Positions 29,244-37,278 of a stretch of 64,000 nt of DNA are shown here, one piece after another (the stretch's first letter is position 1; every line of letters starts with the position of its first letter). The DNA comes from Methylorubrum suomiense. Its GTDB lineage: Bacteria > Pseudomonadota > Alphaproteobacteria > Rhizobiales > Beijerinckiaceae. A program made the translations under genes and the position numbers. Under the pieces are notes generated by a model. The model was not told the DNA's origin. It worked only from the letters and a program-made list of their open reading frames with translations, and did no database searches. The stretch lies in the NCBI RefSeq assembly GCF_022179765.1, contig NZ_BPRE01000003.1, positions 124,001 to 188,000 of the forward strand, given 5' to 3'.

Positions 29244-30176
29244 TCAGGTCCGGCCGTTCGCGGGGCCGGGCGCCTCGATCCGGTCGGCGGCATGCGCCGC
29301 GATGGCGCCGGCGGTCGTGAGCCAGACCGTGTCCCGGTACCGGGCGATGTGGTCGAGCGCCCGCCGCAGCGGGCGCAGCCGGTGCGGCTGGCCGACGATG
29401 TAGGGGTGCAGGGCGATGCCCATGACGAGCGGGGCGCGGCGCGACTGTTCCAGCATCTCGTCGAACCCGTCGATGATCGCCTCGGCGAAGGCCCGCCCCG
29501 TCTCCTTGCGGGCGACGATGGCCGGGATGTCGTTCAGCTCCTGCGGATAGGGCACCGAGAGGATGCGGCCGCCGCCGCGGGTGGCGAACCAGGTCGGCTG
29601 GTCGTCGTGGCACCAATCGAGCAGGTAGCGGTAGCCCGCCTCCGCCAGCAGGTCCGGCGTGACCCGCGATTGCGAGATCCAGGGGCCGAGCCAGCCCGCC
29701 GGCGCCGTGCCCTCCTCCCGCGTCAGGACGGCGGTCGCCTCCGCGATCAGGGCCCGCTCCTCGGCCTCCGACAGCGTGCCCTGCCGCTCCGCGTTGCTGC
29801 GCCCGTGCCCGACGATCTCGTCGCCGCGGGCGCGGAAGGCCTCGATCAGGCCGGGGCAGTCCCGGTAGATCCGGCTGTTGACGAGGAGGCTCGCCGGCAT
29901 CCGCAGGTCGTCCAGCATGTCGCGGATGCGCCACGCGCCGACCCGGTTGCCCCAGTCGCGCCAAGCGTAGTTGAGCACGTCCGGCTGCGGTCCGCCCGGC
30001 GCCAGCTCGGCGCCCAAGCCGTCACCGAACTCGAAGGTCTCGAGGTTCAGGGCGAGGTAGACGGCGAGGCGCTTGCCGTCCGGCCAGTCGTAGACCGGCC
30101 GGTCCGGCAGGGCGGAATAGGGGTAGCGGCCATGACGCGACAAGGTCGGCTCCGGATGGGTCACGGGAAGGGGCAC
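29244..30176 (-). CDS. Polysaccharide deacetylase family protein (PuuE-like)
   Basis: A 310-aa NodB-fold hydrolase. It has GRYPYSALPDRPVYDWPDGKR (split) at the start, VLNYAWRDWGNRVGAWRI around 67-84, SLLVNSRIYRDCPGLIEAF, EIVGHGRSNAERQGTLSEAEE near 123-143 and HPYIVGQPHRLRPL near 265. This arrangement matches the cytoplasmic PuuE-like group that contains metal-independent allantoinase and other C-N hydrolases, rather than sugar deacetylases. It starts at a GTG (30174-30176). It lies between the ABC transporter and the GGT-like gene and so probably acts on the imported compound. Substrate unknown. Confidence 0.8.
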   Translation of the reverse strand: MPLPVTHPEPTLSRHGRYPYSALPDRPVYDWPDGKRLAVYLALNLETFEFGDGLGAELAPGGPQPDVLNYAWRDWGNRVGAWRIRDMLDDLRMPASLLVNSRIYRDCPGLIEAFRARGDEIVGHGRSNAERQGTLSEAEERALIAEATAVLTREEGTAPAGWLGPWISQSRVTPDLLAEAGYRYLLDWCHDDQPTWFATRGGGRILSVPYPQELNDIPAIVARKETGRAFAEAIIDGFDEMLEQSRRAPLVMGIALHPYIVGQPHRLRPLRRALDHIARYRDTVWLTTAGAIAAHAADRIEAPGPANGRT

Positions 30177-30216
30177 GGGGAGGGTCTCGATCCTGTGTTC
30201 GGGAATGGGGTCGGCT

Positions 30217-32700
30217 TCAAGCGGCCCCGAGATAGGCGGCCTCGAGCGCCGTGTCCGCCCGGAGCTCCGCCGCCGTGCCCGCCGCCGCGACGCGTCCCTG
30301 CTCCAGGACGTAGCCCCGGTCCGCCACGGTCAGGGCGAGCGCGGCCATCTGATCAACGATCAGGATCGTCGTGCCCCCGTCGCGCAGGTCGGCGACCGTG
30401 GCGTAGAGGGCGTTGATGATCGCGGGCGCGAGCCCGAGGGAGGGTTCGTCGAGCAGGAGGATGCGCGGCCGCGCCATCATCCCGCGGGCGATCGCGAGCA
30501 TCTGCTGCTCCCCGCCCGAGAGCAGGCCGGCGCGGCTGTCCGCCCGCTCCCGCAGGCGCGGGAAGCGGTCGAGCAGAGCCTCGACCTCCGCCGGGTCGAT
30601 CCGGCCGCCGCGGCTGTCGGAGCGACTCCACGCGCCGAGGCGGATGTTCTCGACGACGGTGAGTTCGGGAAAGACCTGCCGGCCCTCCGGGACCAGGGCG
30701 AGGCCGAGGCGCGCGATCCGGTGCGCCGGCAGCGCCGCGATCGGCGCATCGGCCAGCACCACCGCGCCGTCGACCGGGCGCAGCAGGCCCGCCAACGCCC
30801 GCATCGCCGTCGATTTGCCGGCGCCGTTGGAGCCGAGCAGCGCCACGGTCTCGCCGGGCCGCACCGCGAGGGAGATCCCGTCGAGGACGGGCGCGGCGCC
30901 GTAGCCGGCCCGCAGGCCGTGGGCGGCGAGGACCGGGTCGGCCGGGCCGTCCCAGGGGGCGGATCGCGGCCGGGCCAGGGTCTCGGCGGCGCCGAGATAG
31001 GCCCGCAGCACCGCGGGGTCGCGGCGCACCTCGGCGGGGGTGCCGCGGGCGATCGGGCGCCCGGCATCCATGACGAGGATGCGGTCGGACACGCCCATCA
31101 CCAGCGGCATGTCGTGCTCGACGAGGATCACCGCGATGCCGCAGGCCGCGATCCGGCGCAACAGGGCGCCGAGGCGGTCGGTCTCGGCGCGGGCGAGGCC
31201 GGCGGCCGGCTCGTCGAGGAGCAGCACCCGCGGCGTCCCGGCCAGCGCGCGGGCGATCTCCACCAGCCGCCGGTCGACATGGGGCAGTTCCGCCGCCGGC
31301 CGGTCGAGGGCGCCGTCATAGCCCACGAAGGCCAGCAGGGCCGCCGCCTCCTGCCGGTCCCGCGCCCCCGCCCGGCGCAGCAGGCGCCCGGGGGCGCGGG
31401 CGAGGATCACGTTCTCGACCACGCTGAGCGACCCGAACAGGCGCGTCGTCTGGTAGGTGCGGGCGATGCCGGCGCGGGCGATCGCGTGGGCCGGCCGCCC
31501 GGCGAGCTCGCGCGCGCCCAGGCGGATCGTGCCGGCGCTCGGCCGGTAGAAGCCCGAGATCATGTTGAGAACGGTGGTCTTGCCGGCCCCGTTCGGGCCG
31601 ATGACGCTGGTGATCGCGCCGGGCAGGGCCGCGAAGGCGACGCCGTCCGCCGCCCGGATCCCGCCGAAGGCGATGCCGAGCCCCTCGACGGTCAGCGGCT
31701 CGCCCTCCGTCCGGCGCAGGAAGTCCGGTGCCTCGGCCTGCGGGGCCGGGCGTGCCGCCCCGCCCCGCGGCAGCAGGCGCGCGAGGCTGCCGACGAGGCC
31801 CGCCGGCACCAGCCAGAGCACCACCAGCGTGGTCAGGCCGAAGAACAGCAGCCGGTACTCGGCGAGCCCCGCCAGCGCCTCCGGCAGCAGCACCGTCACC
31901 AGCGCGCCGAAGAGGGGCCCGAGCACGGTGCCGGCTCCGCCGACCACCACCGCCAGGACGAACAGGATCGACTGGGTGAACGGGAAGGAACTCGGCGCGA
32001 TGAACAGCATCAGCGGCGGCAGCACCGCGCCCGCGAGCCCGGTGAGCGCCGCCGAGATCGCGAAGGCGGCGGTCTTCACCCGGACCGGATCGAAGCCCAA
32101 AGAGGCGGCGGCCACATCCGCGTCGCGCACCGCGCGCAGGGCCTGGCCGAGGCGGGCGTGACGGAGCCGGTGGAAGCCGTAGAGGCTGAGGCCCGCCGCG
32201 ATCACCGCGAGGATCGCGAGGTCGCGCTCGCCGAGGGGCTGGCCGAACAGGCTCGGGCCGGTGGCGACGACGAGGCCGTTCTGCCCGCCGGTCAGCTCGC
32301 CGCCCTCGATCAGGGCGTGCTCGACGAGGAAGCCGAAGGCGATCGTCACCATGGCGAGGTAGGGCCCGCGCACCCGCATGGCGGGCACGGCCAGCGCCGC
32401 ACCGACCAGGGCGGCGATGGCCGTCGCGGCGGGCAGCGCCAGCCAGAAGCTCACGCCCTTGAGCGTCAGGATCGCGCTGGCATAGGCGCCCAACGCGTAG
32501 AACCCGGCATGGCCGAAGGAGATGAGGCCGCCGAGCCCCAGCAGGACGTTGAGGCCGGTGCCGGCCAGCACCGTCAGCGCCACGAGGGCGATGACGAAGT
32601 GGCTGTAGCCGCTCGTCGCGGCCACGAGGCCGAGGCCCGCGAGCGTCAAGGCCAGGATGGCGAGCGGCATCGCGGCCGGCCCCCGGAGAAGCGCGCGCAT
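30217..32700 (-). CDS. LivM-LivG-LivF triple fusion: branched-chain-type ABC permease with two ATPase domains
   Basis: An 827-aa protein that joins three transporter subunits. Residues ~1-310 are a LivM-type permease (LGLGGLISFGHAGFYALGAY near 53-72). Residues ~335-570 are a LivG-like ATPase with Walker A GPNGAGKTT and Walker B VLLLDEPAAGL. Residues ~590-827 are a LivF-like ATPase with Walker A GSNGAGKST, signature LSGGEQQMLAIARG and Walker B ILLLDEPSLGLAP. The first ATPase has LPHVDRRLVEIARAL where LSYGQ/LSGGQ is expected, so its signature lacks the usual Ser and Gly. It works with LivH and the binding protein upstream. Substrate unknown. Confidence 0.93.
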   Translation of the reverse strand: MRALLRGPAAMPLAILALTLAGLGLVAATSGYSHFVIALVALTVLAGTGLNVLLGLGGLISFGHAGFYALGAYASAILTLKGVSFWLALPAATAIAALVGAALAVPAMRVRGPYLAMVTIAFGFLVEHALIEGGELTGGQNGLVVATGPSLFGQPLGERDLAILAVIAAGLSLYGFHRLRHARLGQALRAVRDADVAAASLGFDPVRVKTAAFAISAALTGLAGAVLPPLMLFIAPSSFPFTQSILFVLAVVVGGAGTVLGPLFGALVTVLLPEALAGLAEYRLLFFGLTTLVVLWLVPAGLVGSLARLLPRGGAARPAPQAEAPDFLRRTEGEPLTVEGLGIAFGGIRAADGVAFAALPGAITSVIGPNGAGKTTVLNMISGFYRPSAGTIRLGARELAGRPAHAIARAGIARTYQTTRLFGSLSVVENVILARAPGRLLRRAGARDRQEAAALLAFVGYDGALDRPAAELPHVDRRLVEIARALAGTPRVLLLDEPAAGLARAETDRLGALLRRIAACGIAVILVEHDMPLVMGVSDRILVMDAGRPIARGTPAEVRRDPAVLRAYLGAAETLARPRSAPWDGPADPVLAAHGLRAGYGAAPVLDGISLAVRPGETVALLGSNGAGKSTAMRALAGLLRPVDGAVVLADAPIAALPAHRIARLGLALVPEGRQVFPELTVVENIRLGAWSRSDSRGGRIDPAEVEALLDRFPRLRERADSRAGLLSGGEQQMLAIARGMMARPRILLLDEPSLGLAPAIINALYATVADLRDGGTTILIVDQMAALALTVADRGYVLEQGRVAAAGTAAELRADTALEAAYLGAA

Positions 32701-32704
32701 GCTC

Positions 32705-33574
32705 TCAGACCTTATTGACGGCGGCGCGGCCGAGCAGGCCGTTCGGGCGTAGAGCCAGGGCGAGGATGATGACCGAGAAGACCACGATCTGGGTCGCGCC
32801 GGAGCCCAGGGTCGCGGTGACGCCCGCCTCCACGAGGCCGTAGAGGAGCCCCGCCAGCACCACGCCGGTGGCCGAGCCGATCCCGCCGAGGATCGCCACC
32901 GCGAAGGCCTTGATCCCGAACAGCGCGCCCATCTCGGCCGAGACGGAGAAGAGCGGCGCGATGAGCAGGCCCGCCGCGCCCGCCAGCACGGCCGAGAGCG
33001 CGAAGGCGCAGGCCACGGTGCGGGCGACGTCGATGCCCATCAACCGGGCGGCCTCGGCGTTCTGCGCCACCGCCAGCAGCACCCGGCCGAGCTCCGTGCC
33101 GCGGAACACGGCGCGGATGGCCACGGCCGCCCCGATCCCCACCACGGGGATCAGGAGCTGGAGCGGGTAGATGCCCGCGCCCAGAACCTGGACGGGCGCC
33201 GAGACCAGGGCGGAGGGCAGGCTGCGCGGCTCCTTGCCGAAGGTGAACAGGAGGACGTTGTCGATGATGATGCCGCCGGCGACCGTCGCCAGGAGCCACG
33301 CATCGGAGCCGCGCACGACGAAGGGGCGCACCAGCAGGCGCTCGACGGCGAAGCCGAGGAGCGCGCAGCCCGTGAGGGCCGCCGCCACTGCCAGCGGCAT
33401 CGGCCAGCCGAGCTGGACCCCGAAGGCGTAGCCCAGCACCGCGCCGAGGGTGACGGCGCTGCCCTGCGCGAAGTTCACGGTGCCGGAGACCGCGAAGGTG
33501 ATGTGGAAGCCGAGCGCCACCAGCCCGTACATGCTGCCCAGGCCGAGGCCGCTGACGAGGGTTCCGGTCAGCAT
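32705..33574 (-). CDS. LivH-type ABC transporter permease
   Basis: A 289-aa inner-membrane permease of the branched-chain amino acid type, with about eight hydrophobic segments. Recognisable parts are ALGFHITFAVSGTVNFAQGS (about 21-40, the LivH GxxNFAxG motif), LERLL-type AVERLLVRPFVVRG, VAQNAEAARLMGID near 175 and ILGGIGSATGVVLAGLLYGL near 233. It begins just after the binding-protein gene and ends 4 bp before the triple fusion. Confidence 0.93.
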   Translation of the reverse strand: MLTGTLVSGLGLGSMYGLVALGFHITFAVSGTVNFAQGSAVTLGAVLGYAFGVQLGWPMPLAVAAALTGCALLGFAVERLLVRPFVVRGSDAWLLATVAGGIIIDNVLLFTFGKEPRSLPSALVSAPVQVLGAGIYPLQLLIPVVGIGAAVAIRAVFRGTELGRVLLAVAQNAEAARLMGIDVARTVACAFALSAVLAGAAGLLIAPLFSVSAEMGALFGIKAFAVAILGGIGSATGVVLAGLLYGLVEAGVTATLGSGATQIVVFSVIILALALRPNGLLGRAAVNKV

Positions 33575-33620
33575 GCGGGCCTCCCCGCCGGGCGAGGGGC
33601 GTGGCGGCGCGAAGGACGGC

Positions 33621-34820
33621 TCACTTCGCCACCGCGACGATCTCGCCGTTGCGGAAGCTGGCGAAGATGTAATCGTCCGGCTTCAGGGCGTCGTGCCGGT
33701 CCGGGGCGAACGGCGCCTCGTAGGTCTTGATCAGGCCGGCATAGGCCGGGACCTTGTAGAACCCGTCGCGGACCTTCGGCCCGTCGGTGGCGCCGGCCGC
33801 CTGGATCGCCAGCGCGATCAGGTGCGTGGCGTCGTAGGCGTTGGCGATGCCCACGGCGGGGGTGACGTCGGCCATGGACTTGATCGCCGGGTACTTCGCC
33901 TTGAGGGCGTCGAGCACGGTCTTCGCCTTCGGGCTGTCGTTGCCCGCGAAGGTGAAGGTCTGGACGAAATGCACCCGCGCGGCGCCGGGTCCGGCGAGTT
34001 CGTCGAACCGCCCGCCCGCCGGGCCCCAATGGGAGATCACCGGCACGGTCCAGCCCATCCGGTCGAGGGATTTCACCACCTGGGCCGAGGGGCCGACATT
34101 GCCGACGAGGAAGAGGGCGTCGGCCCCCGCCTCCCGCAGGCGGGAGAGCTGCGGGACCATGTCGATGTCGTTGGCCTCGTATTTCTCGATGCCGGCGCTG
34201 GGGAGGTTCGCGGCCTTCAGCGCGGCGACGAGACCCTGCTGGTTCGACTCGCCCCAGGCGTTGTTGACGAGGATCGCGCCGGGCTTCTTGGCGCCGTAGG
34301 TCTTGACCGCGTAGGCGACGAGGGCCTCGTCCACGAGCGCGTCGACCGCCGAGACGCGGAACACGTAATTGTCGGCCGCCCCGTTGCGGGTGATGGCGGT
34401 GCCGGCGGCCCAGGGACCGACGAAGGGCACCTTCAGCTGGTTGGCGATGGGCACGATCGCCATCGAGACCGGCGTGTCGAGGCCGCCGATCAGGGCGACG
34501 ACGCCGCCGCGCTGGATCAGTTCGCGGGCGGCGAGCACGCCCTTGGACGGATTGGCCTCGTCGTCGCGGGCGACGAGTTCGAGGGGCCGCCCGAGGACGC
34601 CGCCGTTGCGATTGATCTCCTCGATCGCCAGCCCGATCCCGCGCGAGATCGCCTCGCCCGACTTGGCCGATTGGCCGCTGAGGGCGGTGACGAGGCCGAT
34701 CTTGACCGGTTCGGCGGCCCGGACCGGGCCCAGACTCGCGGACCCCGCCACGCCCGCCAGGAGGGCGCCGAGGGCGAGGCGGCGCGTCAGGGCGCGGGCA
34801 TCAAGGGGGCGGTGAGGCAT
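33621..34820 (-). CDS. ABC transporter substrate-binding protein, branched-chain amino acid type
   Basis: A 399-aa periplasmic protein of type I fold. The signal has a double Arg (ALTRRLALGALLAGVAG) and is cut near VRAAEP. The mature start VKIGLVTALSGQSAKSGEAI and GIGLAIEEINRNGGVLGRPL are typical of LivK-like proteins. LIGGLDTPVSMAIVPIANQL resembles binding proteins for amides, urea and aromatic or heterocyclic acids as well as amino acids. The ATG at 34818-34820 is preferred over 34859 because it gives a normal signal length. First gene of the operon, divergent from the SnoaL-like gene. Confidence 0.92.
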   Translation of the reverse strand: MPHRPLDARALTRRLALGALLAGVAGSASLGPVRAAEPVKIGLVTALSGQSAKSGEAISRGIGLAIEEINRNGGVLGRPLELVARDDEANPSKGVLAARELIQRGGVVALIGGLDTPVSMAIVPIANQLKVPFVGPWAAGTAITRNGAADNYVFRVSAVDALVDEALVAYAVKTYGAKKPGAILVNNAWGESNQQGLVAALKAANLPSAGIEKYEANDIDMVPQLSRLREAGADALFLVGNVGPSAQVVKSLDRMGWTVPVISHWGPAGGRFDELAGPGAARVHFVQTFTFAGNDSPKAKTVLDALKAKYPAIKSMADVTPAVGIANAYDATHLIALAIQAAGATDGPKVRDGFYKVPAYAGLIKTYEAPFAPDRHDALKPDDYIFASFRNGEIVAVAK

Positions 34821-34928
34821 GGCGATCCGGTCCCGTCTGTGGTCGACCGATGACCGCAACAGCCATGCCAGTCGAAGGGTCGTTGAAAGTGCAGGATTTT
34901 TCGGGGTCGAGGGCAGATTGCCCAGACA

Positions 34929-34961
34929 TTGTGCACAAAACTACGCCGAAGTGCATACACT
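34929..34961. promoter_or_regulatory. Two candidate GntR operators in the divergent promoter region
   Basis: A perfect palindrome TTGTGCACAA (34929-34938) and, two helical turns to the right, a near-palindrome AGTGCATACACT (34950-34961). Both have the GT-N2-4-AC core typical of FadR-subfamily (FCD) GntR sites. They lie between the transport operon start at 34820 and the SnoaL-like gene at 35044, in a locally AT-richer stretch. The GntR regulator at 35459-36160 is the obvious candidate to bind. Confidence 0.5.
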
Positions 34962-35043
34962 TTCTGCATGCAAGCCAACGTCGGCTTTGGCATGCTGAAT
35001 CCTGCGCGAGCGCGTAGGATGACGGGCCGAAGGAGGATTTCCG

Positions 35044-35454
35044 ATGGACACGACGGAAGCGGGGCCCGCGCGCGACGCGGCGGCGGTGACCGCCTATCTG
35101 GAGGCCTCCATGGTGCCGGATCCCGAGACCGCCGCGCGCTACATGGCGCCGGGCATCGCGATCGTCTTCACCGGCGGTCGGGTGTTCCGGCATCCGCGGG
35201 AGGTCACGGCCTTCAACGCCGGGCGCTACGCCTGGGTCAAGAAGCGGATGGAGCGGCTCGACGTGGTGCCGGGCGAGGACGCGACCACCGTCTACAGCCT
35301 CGGGACGCTCTACGGCGCGTGGCCGGACGGCACGGCGTTCGAGGGCAACCGCTACGTCGACCGCTTCACCGTGCGGGACGGCCTGATCGTCTCCATGGAG
35401 GTGTGGAACGACAGCGCCGAGCGGCTGCTCGACCGGCAGGGCGTGCCGGCCTGA
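35044..35454 (+). CDS. SnoaL/NTF2-like small protein
   Basis: A 136-aa single-domain protein of the NTF2-like/SnoaL group: an N-terminal helix (AVTAYLEASMVPDPETAARYM), the GGRVFRHPREVTAFN segment, and the beta-sheet ending RYVDRFTVRDGLIVSMEVWNDSAERLL. Such proteins bind or isomerise small hydrophobic molecules or serve as enzyme subunits. Nothing identifies the ligand. It is divergent from the transport operon and converges on the GntR gene with only a 4-bp gap. A GGAGG motif lies 8 bp before the ATG (35032-35036). Confidence 0.8.
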   Translation: MDTTEAGPARDAAAVTAYLEASMVPDPETAARYMAPGIAIVFTGGRVFRHPREVTAFNAGRYAWVKKRMERLDVVPGEDATTVYSLGTLYGAWPDGTAFEGNRYVDRFTVRDGLIVSMEVWNDSAERLLDRQGVPA

Positions 35455-35458
35455 CCGG

Positions 35459-36160
35459 TCAGGCCTCGACGTAGGGGGCGAGCAGGCGGATCAGGTCGCG
35501 CTCGCGCCGGGGCTCGTCGAGGATGCGGGCCCGCTCGGCCACGGCGTCGAGATGATGGTCCATCAGGGCGACCGCCTGGCCGGCATCGCCCGCCACGAGC
35601 GCCGCCACGATCTCCCGGTGTTCGCTCACCGCGCAGTCGGACGAGTGCGGCCGGCTGTAGAGCGACAGGATCAGGGCGCAGCGATAGCCCAGTTCGGCGA
35701 CGTAGCGGGCGAGCACCGGGCTGCCGGTCATCTCGGCGAGCAGCAGGTGGAACTCGGTCGCGAGCCGGATCGAGACCGCTTCCGGACCGCCGCCCGCCCG
35801 CTCCTCCCCCGCGATATGGGCTTCGAGCGCGGCGCGCTGCTCGGCGCTCAGCCGGCCGGCCAGCCGCTGGATCACGAGCCGCTCCAGGCTGATGCGCACG
35901 TCGAAGGTGTCGCGCGCCTCCTCCCAGCTCGGGCTGGCGACCACCGCGATGCGATTCCGGCGCAGCTCGACCAGCCCCTCCCCCGCGAGCTGGCCGAGCG
36001 CTTGGCGCGCGATGGTGCGGCTGACGCTGAACCGCTCGCCGAGGGCGTCCTCCGGCAGCCGGTCTCCCGGGGCCAGGGCCCGCTCGACGATGGCCCTCCG
36101 CAGGGATCGGCAGATCGTTCCGACGCGGTCGGTGGGGGGGCTCCTGTCGCCCTGTCTCAT
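35459..36160 (-). CDS. GntR family (FCD) transcription regulator
   Basis: A 233-aa regulator with an N-terminal winged helix-turn-helix (about 12-72; GDRLPEDALGERFSVSRTIA and ALGQLAGEGLVELRRNRIA) and a C-terminal FCD ligand domain with the metal-binding pattern (Asp near 87, His137 in EFHLLLAE and HREI near 181, HHLDAV near 203). FadR-type regulators usually respond to an acid substrate of the genes they control. Here it probably governs the divergent transport operon and SnoaL-like gene through the palindromes at 34929-34961. The ATG at 36158-36160 gives a standard N-terminus. Confidence 0.92.
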   Translation of the reverse strand: MRQGDRSPPTDRVGTICRSLRRAIVERALAPGDRLPEDALGERFSVSRTIARQALGQLAGEGLVELRRNRIAVVASPSWEEARDTFDVRISLERLVIQRLAGRLSAEQRAALEAHIAGEERAGGGPEAVSIRLATEFHLLLAEMTGSPVLARYVAELGYRCALILSLYSRPHSSDCAVSEHREIVAALVAGDAGQAVALMDHHLDAVAERARILDEPRRERDLIRLLAPYVEA

Positions 36161-36381
36161 TGCAGACGCGCATCCTGTTGCAGAGTGGTGCGGGGCGAAC
36201 CGCTCCCGGCCGGAACACGGAGCGTTTCCCGCGAACGCACCACCGCCGACGCACGGCAGATGCACGATTGGCGCCGATGCGTCTCGGTCTTCATCGCACC
36301 GCTCACGGGGAATGCGAGCCCGGCCGCCCTTGGGCGGATGTGACGCGGCGGCGCCCCGCCTCGGATCCGAACCGCGTCCGA

Positions 36382-37278
36382 TCAGGGTCGGTCCGCAGCA
36401 AAGACGAGCCGGTGGCCGTCCGGATCGCAGAGGAGGCCGGGGGCATCGCCGTCGCCGGTCAGGACGATCCGGGTGGCCAGGGGCGCGTCGTCGGCGCAGG
36501 CGCTCGGGATCGATCCCGGCGCGCGGTAGCAGAGAAGCTCCAGATGGGGCGGAGCCCCGCCCGGCGGCGTGAGGCCGGTGACCTCGACCACGGGGTCGTC
36601 GACGGCGTCCATGCGGGCCTGTTCCGGCCCCCGATTGACCCCTCGCTGCGTCACCCGGAACCCGAGGCGGGCGTAGAACGCCACCGCGCGCTCCGTATCG
36701 GTCACCGTGATCGCCGTGTGGTCGATCCCGAGCACGAGGGGAGCGTCCTGGATCTCGGATCCGGGACGCTTCTCCAAGTTCATCTGCCGCATCGGCTTGT
36801 CTCCGACGGCCGGCGCCCACCTTTCGGGCCGATGCGCTCGACCCGACCGTCCGCGCCAGACCGGCGGCACGGCGTCGGGCGGGAAGGCCAGGAATTCGAG
36901 CGGATGCCCGTCGGGATCGCGGAACTTGAAGGCGCGGACGCCGCCCGAGGCGGCGGGCAACCGCTCCGGCCCGGCCCGCGAGATCGGCGTCCAGCCGGGC
37001 ACCCCGCGCAGATGCGCGTAGGCCGCGTCCATGTCCGGGACGATGAGGGCGCAGTGCTGGAAGCCGGTGCCGTTGGAGGGCGCGGGCGCGTCCCGGCGGT
37101 CCGAGCTGGGGGCGAGTTCGATCGTCTGCGCCCCGAGCGCGAGGCGGGCGCCGCCGGGGGCGATGACGGCGCCGAAGGCCGCCGCGTAGAAGGCGGCGGT
37201 CGCCGCCGGATCCGGACAGAGGAGGCGGATCGCGGCGATGCGCAAGCCCGTCCGAGGGGGCGTCCGAGGGGACATCAT
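36382..37278 (-). CDS. Tandem VOC (glyoxalase-fold) domain protein with a repeat-derived linker
   Basis: A 298-aa protein with two vicinal-oxygen-chelate domains: domain 1 at about 12-135 (IRLLCPDPAATAAFY, QHCALIVPDMDAAY, FRDPDGHPLEFLAF) and domain 2 at about 182-296 (GIDHTAITVTDTERAVAFY, PHLELLCY, LCDPDGHRLVF). Each has likely His/Glu metal ligands. The segment about 148-163 is encoded by a family-B palindromic element (36789-36835), so the two domains are joined through an inserted repeat. They may once have been separate genes (a Met opens domain 2 at 163). It is the last gene of a four-gene operon and overlaps the SMP-30 stop (ATGA). Function unknown. Confidence 0.85.
   Translation of the reverse strand: MMSPRTPPRTGLRIAAIRLLCPDPAATAAFYAAAFGAVIAPGGARLALGAQTIELAPSSDRRDAPAPSNGTGFQHCALIVPDMDAAYAHLRGVPGWTPISRAGPERLPAASGGVRAFKFRDPDGHPLEFLAFPPDAVPPVWRGRSGRAHRPERWAPAVGDKPMRQMNLEKRPGSEIQDAPLVLGIDHTAITVTDTERAVAFYARLGFRVTQRGVNRGPEQARMDAVDDPVVEVTGLTPPGGAPPHLELLCYRAPGSIPSACADDAPLATRIVLTGDGDAPGLLCDPDGHRLVFAADRP
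36789..36835. repeat. Family-B palindromic element inside the VOC gene
   Basis: A full-length 47-bp copy with GCATCGGC and GCCGATGC arms and the core GCGCCCACCTTTCGGG. It lies wholly inside the coding sequence of the tandem VOC gene and is read through in frame. Confidence 0.85.

Noticed and set aside
30205..32718. 837-codon plus-strand frame opposite the Liv fusion
   Set aside because: Antisense shadow with low-complexity Arg/Gln/Glu sequence.
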